6,827 bases of DNA from Opitutales bacterium (GCA_017623955.1 JAGAOA010000076.1:1-6827), one strand, 5' to 3'; shown: positions 1-5,827, numbered from the stretch's first letter. Numbers and translations are program-made. Notes: generated by a model not told the origin, from the letters alone.

Positions 1-9
1 TTCCGATCT
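1..9. other. Probable Illumina sequencing-adapter remnant
   Basis: The first nine bases, TTCCGATCT, are identical to the 3' end of the standard Illumina TruSeq adapter, and they sit exactly at the window edge where untrimmed adapter usually survives in an assembly. They are most likely not genomic, so genomic sequence probably starts at about base 10. The in-frame codons they seem to add upstream of the first gene should be ignored. A chance 9-mer match cannot be ruled out from the sequence alone. Confidence 0.75.
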
Positions 10-11
10 AT

Positions 12-1013
12 ATGTGTTTTGTCGGTTGGCAAGTAGGTGGTTTCGATGGTTATTTCCCCGATTTATTTCCAGTAGAAGAGCGTCTTGGTGGCGAGGCAAA
101 AATGCGTGAGGCTGTTAAAATTGGCAAAGAACTTGGGTATCATATGACAACCCATATCAATAATCACAATATGTATAAACGTGCAAAACGTTGGAGTGAA
201 GAATTTGTATGTAAAAATCGCAAAGGCGAACCTCGTACCTATACATATTGGCCAGGAGGGCAAGCGTATCATACTTGCTTTCAGACAATCTGCGATAGAT
301 TTATAGATAGCGATATTGCAAAGCTCAAAGATATGGGTATGAATGCCCCTCAACATGTTGATGTAACAACAGCTATTCGTCCGCGTCCATGTTGCGATTC
401 TGTTCATCCCAACAATCGCAAACAGCAAGCACAACATCAAATACGTTTAGGGCAGAAGTATCATAAGCATTTTGGTGGCTTTACTTCAGAAGCGGGTTTT
501 GACCATTGTGCAAAAATTCTCGACTACGCACTTTACACAAGTACTGCTACAAAAGGTAAAGCATTTGTTGAAGCAACCGAAAAGCGTTTGAAACGTAAAA
601 TGCGAAATCCACCATTGGTAGAATTTGAAATTTTACCACTTTGGCAGATTGTGTATCATGGTATAATTTTAAGTAATGTTGATTGGTTTACGATTGATTG
701 CTATCTAAAACCAAAGGGACACAAATTGCGTTTAAAGTTTATCGAGTGCGGTGGGCGTCCTACTTTCTATTGGACCAAGTATAAGAAGCAATCGGATATT
801 GATGGTATTGCAGAAGCGTATCGCGAGTATGTTCCAATGCGTTATTTGCAGTACGAGTTTATGGATAGACACGAAGAAATTGCAAAAAATATTTTCTTAA
901 CTGGATATTCAGATGGTAGTGAAGTTGTTGTAAACTATACCAAAAAACCTTTTGAATACAAAGGGCAAATTGTTGAAGCCCGCGATTATAAATTGTTTAA
1001 GCCCGCCAAATAA
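12..1013 (+). CDS. Putative glycoside hydrolase, DUF5696/GH129-like (C-terminal part, 5' truncated)
   Basis: This is a partial gene. The frame stays open to the window edge, the ATG at 12 has no ribosome binding site, and the protein begins mid-domain, so the true start lies off the contig. The 333 visible residues resemble the catalytic (beta/alpha)8 barrel of DUF5696/GH129/GH101-like glycosidases. The pattern is a GW-x-GGFDGYFPD strand (about 5-17), a GG-x-helix and then LGYHMTTHINNH (41-52), YWPGGQ (79-84), HVDV (115-118), CDSVHPNNR (128-136) and TSEAGFDH (158-165). Asp117 and Glu160 are candidate catalytic acids, by position on presumed strand ends (inference). The tail has the YSDGSEVVVNY pattern (299-309) of a C-terminal beta domain. 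Characterised relatives act on alpha-N-acetylgalactosaminides such as mucin glycans, but the substrate here cannot be read from the sequence. A strong terminator follows, so it is not part of the B12 operon downstream. Recognition is by motif memory, not by alignment. Confidence 0.7.
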   Translation: MCFVGWQVGGFDGYFPDLFPVEERLGGEAKMREAVKIGKELGYHMTTHINNHNMYKRAKRWSEEFVCKNRKGEPRTYTYWPGGQAYHTCFQTICDRFIDSDIAKLKDMGMNAPQHVDVTTAIRPRPCCDSVHPNNRKQQAQHQIRLGQKYHKHFGGFTSEAGFDHCAKILDYALYTSTATKGKAFVEATEKRLKRKMRNPPLVEFEILPLWQIVYHGIILSNVDWFTIDCYLKPKGHKLRLKFIECGGRPTFYWTKYKKQSDIDGIAEAYREYVPMRYLQYEFMDRHEEIAKNIFLTGYSDGSEVVVNYTKKPFEYKGQIVEARDYKLFKPAK

Positions 1014-1036
1014 AATTATATAAAATATATAAAAAG

Positions 1037-1070
1037 ATGACGTTTGTTTTTTCTAACGTCATTTTTTTTT
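1037..1070 (+). terminator. Rho-independent terminator of the glycosidase gene
   Basis: A perfect 8-bp stem, ATGACGTT (1037-1044) with AACGTCAT (1055-1062), closes a 10-nt loop and runs straight into a tract of nine T (1062-1070). It lies 24 bases after the stop codon. It separates the glycosidase from the riboswitch-controlled operon. Confidence 0.9.
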
Positions 1071-1071
1071 G

Positions 1072-1097
1072 TTGACTTTTATTTTTTGTTATAGTTT
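1072..1097 (+). promoter_or_regulatory. Possible weak promoter for the first riboswitch operon
   Basis: TTGACT (1072-1077) is a good -35-like hexamer immediately after the terminator. The only -10-like candidates are TATAGT (1090-1095, 12-base spacer) and TAGTTT (1092-1097, 14-base spacer), both with short spacing. Position fits well, because a promoter is needed between the terminator and the aptamer at 1147. The exact element is uncertain in this T-rich stretch. Confidence 0.3.
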
Positions 1098-1146
1098 TTC
1101 TTTATTGTTCTTTTAAATGGGCATTGCCCAAAATATAATTTGCGAT

Positions 1147-1318
1147 GTTTTTGCCAAACGGAAGTTCCGTGAAGTATTTTTATGCTAATTCGGACGCTGT
1201 CGCGCATCTGTAATTCCTGAAAGTGTATTCATATTGCCACTGTCAATTTCGATGGGAAGGCGTGAGTGCTGGATTTTTTTCAATCCTATATGGATAAGCC
1301 AGAAGACGTGGTAAAAAC
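1147..1318 (+). ncRNA. Cobalamin riboswitch aptamer (first copy)
   Basis: This is an adenosyl/hydroxocobalamin-sensing leader element. Its ends pair as P1: 1147-1156 with 1309-1318, ten pairs including one G-U. The conserved blocks come in the expected order. They are ACGGAA (1158-1163); CCGTGAA with its partner TTCGG (around 1167-1193); TGTCGCGCATCTGTAA (1198-1213, family pattern CCCGC..CTGTAA); GCCACTG (1236-1242); GGGAAGGC (1254-1261); and AGCCAGAAGACGTG (1297-1310, family pattern GCCAGGAGACCTG). The joining segment in the P3 region is longer than usual, with about 12 extra bases between GTGAA and TAATTC. It lies upstream of a PEP-CTERM/BtuB operon, which is the expected kind of target. 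A subclass was not assigned. Confidence 0.93.
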
Positions 1319-1408
1319 CTTGCCTGAGAAGTTCTCGCGTAAAAGAAGGTCTGGGCGTATTGACGAGTTTTGTATACACATTTTAGGGTTATTGGGTGTG
1401 TTATGTAA

Positions 1409-1472
1409 ATCTCCTTAATTGCGTTTTGTATTCTTTTCGTGAGCACTTTGCAAAACAAATCAATAAGGAGAT
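1409..1472 (+). promoter_or_regulatory. Riboswitch expression platform: Shine-Dalgarno-sequestering hairpin
   Basis: ATCTCCTTA (1409-1417) is the exact complement of TAAGGAGAT (1464-1472), which holds the Shine-Dalgarno of the gene at 1478. After one bulged A (1418), TTG (1419-1421) pairs with CAA (1461-1463). Inside that, GTTTTG (1423-1428) pairs with CAAAAC (1451-1456). The ribosome binding site can therefore be buried in a long hairpin, which points to translational control by the upstream aptamer. A possible, weaker competing partner for the anti-Shine-Dalgarno is TTAGGG (1383-1388) with CCTTAA (1413-1418). No terminator-like U-tract hairpin is seen in this leader. Confidence 0.75.
1465..1470 (+). 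promoter_or_regulatory. Shine-Dalgarno sequence AAGGAG
   Basis: A near-ideal AAGGAG lies seven bases before the ATG at 1478. This fixes the start codon and is the element masked by the leader hairpin. The next two genes in the operon have no comparable site. Confidence 0.85.
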
Positions 1473-1477
1473 AAATA

Positions 1478-2431
1478 ATGAAAAATATAAAAAATATAGT
1501 CGTCGCATTTACGACATTATTTACATTAACTACATTGAATGCGTCAACAGGCGTGTTCGATTTTGAAACGCTTGATGGTACTGCTAGAGATTGGATAGAA
1601 GGCAGTGGTAATGGTAATCAGGCAATGTGGAATACTCCAGGTTGGAGGTCGTCGTCGTATGCGTCTTCGTATTGGGAAACATATTCAACTTCGGGAGCTT
1701 ATGGATATTTAGCATCAGGTAATTGGTGTGGTGGTGTAATATCAAATTCAACATCAAATACTGGCACAAACGCTTCAAGCGACCTCAACACTGTTGTTGG
1801 TGGTGGTTCTGGTGGAAGTTCAAATTTTGGTGTGTTGTTTTTGTATGATATGATGGGACAATATACTGGTAGTGTTCAACCACAGACAAACGTAACAACT
1901 ACTGTTGATGGAAAAACATTTTCTAATCTTTGTTCTGTTGGTATAACAGATATTGAAAATTTTTCATTTGTTTCAGAAGAATCGTTAAATTTTTCGTCTA
2001 TAGATTTAAGCTTAAATGTTTATACATATGATAATCTTTTAAATGGCGATGGTATGAGTGCTGGGACTATAGGTAATACGCCAAATAGTGCATATATACT
2101 TCGCATTTATGGATTAGATAATAATTTTAAGATTATAGAAGATAATTATATTGAGAATCTCTTAGCTTATAATTATGACGATGAAGTTTTTATTCAAAAT
2201 GATTGGCAAACCGTTTCGTTAGCTGGTCTAAACAATGGTGAAGCTGTTAATGGTTTGGCTTTTGAAGTATTGACAAGTTTTGCAAATGCGTATGGTCCAA
2301 CAACAGCGTCTATGGTTGCTATTGATAATATTGCTTATGGTACAGCTGTTCCAGAACCAGCCGAATGGGCTACTATCTTTGGGGGTATTGCATTAGCTTT
2401 TGTAATTTTAAGAAACCGAGTTAAAAAATAA
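1478..2431 (+). CDS. PEP-CTERM surface protein, DUF4465-like, candidate corrinoid-binding (BtuH-like) protein
   Basis: This 317-residue exported protein is the first gene behind the first cobalamin riboswitch. It has an N-terminal signal peptide with likely cleavage near Ala22 (TLNA|ST). The Gly/Ser/Asn-rich middle looks beta-sheet rich. The C-terminal half resembles DUF4465: an ILRIYGLD strand (207-214), an NDWQTVSLAGLN segment (241-252) and an MVAIDNIAYG end (279-288). The last 27 residues (291-317) are a PEP-CTERM sorting signal: VPEPAEW, a hydrophobic stretch, then a basic RNRVKK end. Exosortase-type processing and surface or matrix localisation are therefore expected. DUF4465 proteins are often found next to BtuB-type receptors, and as recalled the Bacteroides BtuH family of surface B12-binding lipoproteins is of this kind. 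The export and sorting signals are clear. The DUF4465 link is moderate, and corrinoid binding is inferred from context. Confidence 0.8.
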   Translation: MKNIKNIVVAFTTLFTLTTLNASTGVFDFETLDGTARDWIEGSGNGNQAMWNTPGWRSSSYASSYWETYSTSGAYGYLASGNWCGGVISNSTSNTGTNASSDLNTVVGGGSGGSSNFGVLFLYDMMGQYTGSVQPQTNVTTTVDGKTFSNLCSVGITDIENFSFVSEESLNFSSIDLSLNVYTYDNLLNGDGMSAGTIGNTPNSAYILRIYGLDNNFKIIEDNYIENLLAYNYDDEVFIQNDWQTVSLAGLNNGEAVNGLAFEVLTSFANAYGPTTASMVAIDNIAYGTAVPEPAEWATIFGGIALAFVILRNRVKK

Positions 2432-2437
2432 ATCAAA

Positions 2438-2469
2438 TGTGGATCGTCTAGTAAAATAGGCGTTCCACA
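2438..2469 (+). other. Intercistronic RNA hairpin just before the BtuB-like receptor gene
   Basis: TGTGGA (2438-2443) pairs with TCCACA (2464-2469). After a single U-U mismatch, CGTCTA (2445-2450) pairs with TAGGCG (2457-2462), one pair being G-U, around a six-base loop GTAAAA. The result is a 12-pair helix ending ten bases before the start codon at 2480. No T-tract follows, so it is not a standard terminator. It may stabilise or process the mRNA, or set the protein ratio between the two genes. Confidence 0.7.
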
Positions 2470-2479
2470 CACTGTTACT

Positions 2480-4510
2480 ATGAGAAATTTTTTAATCTTA
2501 GTTTTTGTATTTGCTTTTGCTGCTTCTTATGCAAAAGAAAATCAATCTACCATTGATGGGAACTTAGACGATGTTGAAGTTTTGGGCAGTAGATTTGATA
2601 ATGTACAACTGTTGAAATCTAACAATTCAACGTTTATAACGTCACAAGAGATAGCCGATAGTGGTGTAAATAGTGTACCTGAAATTTTATCTCAGAAGAC
2701 ATCGGTTAGGGCTTTGACGTATTCGGGAAATCCGAATGATGCCAATTTATCGATGCGTGGATTTAGCGAAAATTGTCAGTTGCGTGTTGCTATTATCGTT
2801 GATGGAGTTCGTTATAATAGGGCAGATATGGCAAATATTCCATGGCTTACAATCCCTATGGGAAATATTGAAAATATTGAGCTTTTACGAGGTGCCAATT
2901 GTGCGAGATATGGGAATAATGCTGTTTCAGGTGTTGTCAATATTAGAACAAAAGATATTTCAAAAGAAGATACTTTAGAAGTTTCAGGTATGTATGGTTC
3001 GTGGGGTACATATTCTGCAAATGGATACGGCTCTATTTCGCGAGGCGATGCTTTTGCAACTGTAAATGCTCGTAGATATTATACAGACGGATATAGAGAC
3101 TTTTCTGAAAGTTGGGCAAATAACTATGGTGGAAGTGTAGGGTATTTTATCAACGAGAACAATACATTTACTATAAAAGGAATTTATAGTGATGCTTATT
3201 CAGAGTATGCAAATCCTGTATCACGCGAAGAAATGGAAAATAATCCTCGTCACGCAACAAGTGCAACCACTATTTATGAATGTGAGTCTTATTCTATCTC
3301 TGCTAACTTTGATCGAGATTCTGCTAGAAGTAAAGGCTTTTCAAATTTGTCGTTAAATACTTATGATCGCATAATCTCCAAAGATAGAACAAATGATCAA
3401 TACGATATAACATTTTCAACAGAATACGAAATTGAAATACAACAAGATTGGCGAGTTTACTTTGGTGCAGAAGCTCAATACGCTGATATCGCAGTTCAAA
3501 AAGATGTAAATACTACATTTTTTGGAAATAAACTTTCGTATATCGGTGAAGATTCTGCAATAGACAGAATAAATTTAGGGGTTCACGCAGGTGCTATTTA
3601 TGATATTACTCAGTCGCTTTCGGCTGATGCTTGTGTGCGTTTTGATATGGCAAAAACTTCAGCTGATTATGTTGAAAAGAAGCATAGATTGTCGTTTACA
3701 GCTCCATATTATGAAATTTATACAGATGCGAAAAATTCATACACAGATGATGTATGGCAGAAGGGCGTAGCTGGAAGCTTTTCGCTCAATTATAAATTAG
3801 ACAAACGTTCAAGTGTTTATGCTAAGTTCGACCAGCTTTTTAGATATCCTTCAACTGATGAAATTGCTCTTTATCAAGGTTGGGGTGGTGCTGCCGATAT
3901 GATTAAATTTAATCCAGATCTAAAACCAGAAATTGGACAAAATTTTGAAATCGGCTATAAATTTTTTGGAGAAAACTTAACTATAAACTCAAGTATTTAT
4001 GCTCTTTTTTTGCACGATGAAATTATGTATTTCCCATCGCCTACCGCAAATGGTACAACGGTAAATGATAACGTTCCTGATACTATGCGTTTGGGTGCTG
4101 ATATTTTCGCATCATACGAGTATCGTTGGTGTGGAATTTTTGGTGGAGTTTCTCTCATAGACGCTCGTTTTATTGCAGGGAAATTTGACGGCAATGATAT
4201 TCCTTTTGTTCCTCATTTTAACGGGTTTGTAGGAGGGTTTGTTCGTCCACAGGAACGCATAAAACTTACGGCTCAAGTAAACTATTCTGGCAATCAGTAT
4301 CCTATGTCCGATTTATCAAATTCCGAGCCCAAAGTGCCATCGTGGTGGACTCTCGATTTACGCGCAAACTTTAAATTTTGCGATTATGCAAACGGCTATG
4401 TTGGTGTAGATAACGTATTTGATGAACATTACACATTAGCTGCCGTTTATTCAAGTTACTACCCCGCTAATGGTAGAATGTTCAAAGTTGGTTTAAATTT
4501 AAAATTCTAA
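2480..4510 (+). CDS. btuB: TonB-dependent outer-membrane corrinoid receptor, BtuB-like
   Basis: A full-length 676-residue TonB-dependent transporter, slightly longer than E. coli BtuB (about 614). The signal peptide probably ends at Ala18 (ASYA|KE). A TonB-box-like LDDVEVLGSR follows (29-38). The plug domain spans about 45-160, with SMRGF (91-95), IVDGVRYN (106-113) and the IENIELLRGA...YGNNAVSGVVNI signature (130-155). A 22-stranded barrel is expected for the rest. The barrel carries the FDQLFRYPSTDE and NPDLKPE motifs typical of this family, and the C-terminal VGVDNVFDEHY and terminal Phe are classic. It would move cobalamin or other corrinoids into the periplasm using TonB energy. The corrinoid assignment rests on the riboswitch upstream and overall BtuB likeness. 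The start has no Shine-Dalgarno and follows a strong hairpin. Cys99 and Cys141 in the plug are unusual and might form a disulfide. Confidence 0.88.
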   Translation: MRNFLILVFVFAFAASYAKENQSTIDGNLDDVEVLGSRFDNVQLLKSNNSTFITSQEIADSGVNSVPEILSQKTSVRALTYSGNPNDANLSMRGFSENCQLRVAIIVDGVRYNRADMANIPWLTIPMGNIENIELLRGANCARYGNNAVSGVVNIRTKDISKEDTLEVSGMYGSWGTYSANGYGSISRGDAFATVNARRYYTDGYRDFSESWANNYGGSVGYFINENNTFTIKGIYSDAYSEYANPVSREEMENNPRHATSATTIYECESYSISANFDRDSARSKGFSNLSLNTYDRIISKDRTNDQYDITFSTEYEIEIQQDWRVYFGAEAQYADIAVQKDVNTTFFGNKLSYIGEDSAIDRINLGVHAGAIYDITQSLSADACVRFDMAKTSADYVEKKHRLSFTAPYYEIYTDAKNSYTDDVWQKGVAGSFSLNYKLDKRSSVYAKFDQLFRYPSTDEIALYQGWGGAADMIKFNPDLKPEIGQNFEIGYKFFGENLTINSSIYALFLHDEIMYFPSPTANGTTVNDNVPDTMRLGADIFASYEYRWCGIFGGVSLIDARFIAGKFDGNDIPFVPHFNGFVGGFVRPQERIKLTAQVNYSGNQYPMSDLSNSEPKVPSWWTLDLRANFKFCDYANGYVGVDNVFDEHYTLAAVYSSYYPANGRMFKVGLNLKF

Positions 4511-4514
4511 AATT

Positions 4515-5489
4515 ATGAAAAAAATAATAATATTAATAATGTCGGTTGTTTCATTATATGCTCAAGAGTACGACTATTCTTACTTTACAAAAGGCTTAGA
4601 TAGTTCCTTTGCGGGCAATATAACAGCTCCTAACGGAGAAATAATAACGTATGTATCATCAATAAATGCAGTTCAATTTGGTGGAAATAAGTCATCGAGT
4701 GGAAATGTTTCGGTTGCATACAATAGCTCCAAAATAAAGGCTTGGGCTAGTGGTTATACAAATTACACAGTTGGAACCATAGAAAATCAAGTAGACGATA
4801 ATTGGAAAATTCCAGATAATATTGTGGGTGCCATTACTGAAGTTGAGCCTACCGAAAAAGTGTGTACTTTGGGTAATGGTGGAAGCATAACGATATATTT
4901 TGAAAGTGGAATTTCAAACGGGGACGGTATAGATTTTGCAGTTTTTGAAAATGGATTTGATGAAAATTATTTGGAACTCGGTTTTGTAGAAGTCTCTAGT
5001 GATGGTAAGAATTTTGTACGTTTTCCAAACTTCTATTTAGGCAATGAGAAAGTTTATGAATGGCTCTATATGGGTAACTGTGATGTTCTTCCAACCGATG
5101 TTTATAATTTGGCATCAAAGTACGAGTGTGGTTATGGACATGGATTTGACTTACAAGAACTAGTTGATGCTTATGAATACATCAAAAGTGGTAACTGTTC
5201 GTTTACACAAGAATGTGTGAAAGATTTCTTGTTAGCGTATGTTCATCTAGATTTAGATAATGTTCGGTATGTAAAAATTACTGACATTTATGGCGATGGT
5301 TCTGTAACCGATAGTGTGGGACATCCAATATTCGACCCTACTGGTGATCAAAGAAGTTCTCCAGGCGTTGATTTACAAGGCGTCGCAGTGTTGAATGTTG
5401 CTACTGTTCCAGAACCTGCTGAATATGTCGTTATATTAGGTGTTTGTGCTTCGCTATTTATATTCGTAAGACGCATACGGTATAAATAA
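4515..5489 (+). CDS. PEP-CTERM surface protein with DFAVFENGF-type domain, B12-operon associated
   Basis: This 324-residue exported protein starts four bases after the BtuB-like gene. It has no clear Shine-Dalgarno, so translational coupling is likely. The signal peptide probably ends at Ala16 (SLYA|QE). The central domain carries a recurrent surface-protein pattern: LGNGGSITIYFE (119-130), GDGIDFAVFENGF (137-149), LELGFVEVSSDGKNFVRFP (153-171), GHGFDLQELVDAY (208-220), VRYVKITDIYGDG (250-262) and the GHPIFDPTGD...GVDLQGVAVLN end (269-294). The whole reads as a beta-sandwich, possibly metal- or ligand-binding because of the many Asp/Glu loops. A 27-residue PEP-CTERM tail (298-324) starts VPEPAEY and ends VRRIRYK. 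Five cysteines lie in the mature domain (117, 189, 205, 228, 234). Its exact function is unknown. Its place in a cobalamin-riboswitch operon beside a BtuB-type receptor suggests corrinoid capture or delivery (inference). Confidence 0.82.
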   Translation: MKKIIILIMSVVSLYAQEYDYSYFTKGLDSSFAGNITAPNGEIITYVSSINAVQFGGNKSSSGNVSVAYNSSKIKAWASGYTNYTVGTIENQVDDNWKIPDNIVGAITEVEPTEKVCTLGNGGSITIYFESGISNGDGIDFAVFENGFDENYLELGFVEVSSDGKNFVRFPNFYLGNEKVYEWLYMGNCDVLPTDVYNLASKYECGYGHGFDLQELVDAYEYIKSGNCSFTQECVKDFLLAYVHLDLDNVRYVKITDIYGDGSVTDSVGHPIFDPTGDQRSSPGVDLQGVAVLNVATVPEPAEYVVILGVCASLFIFVRRIRYK

Positions 5490-5492
5490 TGT

Positions 5493-5519
5493 TTGACAAT
5501 TTTTGATAAATGATAGATT
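5493..5519 (+). promoter_or_regulatory. Probable promoter for the second riboswitch and receptor gene
   Basis: A perfect -35 TTGACA (5493-5498) is followed after 15 bases by TAGATT (5514-5519), a four-of-six match to the -10 consensus. It sits a few bases after the stop codon of the preceding gene and about 25 bases before the second aptamer. No terminator is visible between 5489 and here, so readthrough from the first operon could also contribute. Confidence 0.45.
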
Positions 5520-5543
5520 CTCACCTTGTTCTTTTATTTTATA

Positions 5544-5698
5544 TTCCTTACTCAAACGGAAATCTTGTGAAAATCAAGTGCGGTCTCGCCGCTGTAATTT
5601 TCAAAGACAATCTACTAAGCCACTGTTGAAAAATGGGAAGGCAGGTTGTTGCTAAGTTTTTCTTAGATGAAATGAGCCAGAAGACGTGTGTGTAGGAA
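5544..5698 (+). ncRNA. Cobalamin riboswitch aptamer (second copy)
   Basis: The conserved cobalamin blocks are again in order. They are ACGGAA (5556-5561); a CTTG/CAAG hairpin around TGAAAAT in the P3 region; TCTCGCCGCTGTAA (5584-5597); GCCACTG (5619-5625); GGGAAGGC (5635-5642); and AGCCAGAAGACGTG (5675-5688). The outer P1 pairs TTCCT (5544-5548) with AGGAA (5694-5698), and ACTCA with TGTGT pairs imperfectly inside it. It is more compact in the P3 region than the first copy, and its sequence outside the core is diverged, so this is not a recent duplication. It precedes a second BtuB-like receptor gene. Confidence 0.93.
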
Positions 5699-5710
5699 GT
5701 CCAACAAAAA

Positions 5711-5826
5711 ATCTCGAGAAAAGGATTTTCGGACATCTTTAAATACTCGCTTTTTATGCGTAGTTGCGTTTTTTGAAGGTCTTTTTCCTCGAGGTAAATC
5801 CAAATCGAAGTAATGAGGAAAGAGAC
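5711..5826 (+). promoter_or_regulatory. Riboswitch expression platform with Shine-Dalgarno sequestration and a candidate anti-sequestor
   Basis: Positions 5779-5790 (GTCTTTTTCCTC) can pair over twelve base pairs, one of them G-U, with 5815-5826 (GAGGAAAGAGAC). The second strand contains the Shine-Dalgarno and reaches to one base before the ATG. A competing helix is possible between 5711-5724 and 5782-5795. Its core is CTCGAG (5713-5718) with CTCGAG (5788-5793), plus AAA/TTT pairs and G-U pairs after one mismatch. That helix would take up the anti-Shine-Dalgarno and free the ribosome binding site. The two states cannot coexist, as expected for a translational switch. Which one cobalamin favours is inferred from known riboswitches of this class. 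Confidence 0.72.
5815..5822 (+). promoter_or_regulatory. Shine-Dalgarno sequence GAGGAAAG
   Basis: A purine-rich GAGGAAAG ends five bases before the ATG at 5828 and supports that start codon. It is the strand buried in the sequestering hairpin of the leader. Confidence 0.7.
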
Positions 5827-5827
5827 T

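Noticed and set aside
12..14. ATG at 12 as the genuine start of the glycosidase
   Set aside because: There is no ribosome binding site, the upstream frame is open, adapter sequence abuts it, and the protein begins mid-barrel.
63..440. 125-codon reverse-strand open frame
   Set aside because: It lies wholly inside the glycosidase frame, whose motifs are convincing, and its product has no recognisable domain.
1118..1130. Small TGGGC/GCCCA hairpin ahead of the first aptamer
   Set aside because: It is a real 5-bp inverted repeat with a 3-base loop but too short to assign a role. It has no T-tract and lies outside the aptamer core.
1185..1458. Short reverse-strand open frames in the first leader
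   Set aside because: They overlap the cobalamin aptamer and its expression platform, which explain the sequence; no ribosome binding site or coding character was seen.
1650..1672. Short GTC-rich run suggesting a microsatellite
   Set aside because: Only three to four imperfect units within a serine-rich coding segment; consistent with ordinary codon use.
2736..2978. 80-codon plus-strand frame inside the first receptor gene
   Set aside because: It is out of frame with the receptor plug domain, which is conserved there.
5743..5776. Possible terminator in the second leader (short CGC/GCG stem followed by a T-rich stretch)
   Set aside because: The stem is only a few base pairs with a bulge, and the T tract does not follow the stem directly. 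The Shine-Dalgarno pairing downstream is much stronger, so translational control is favoured.
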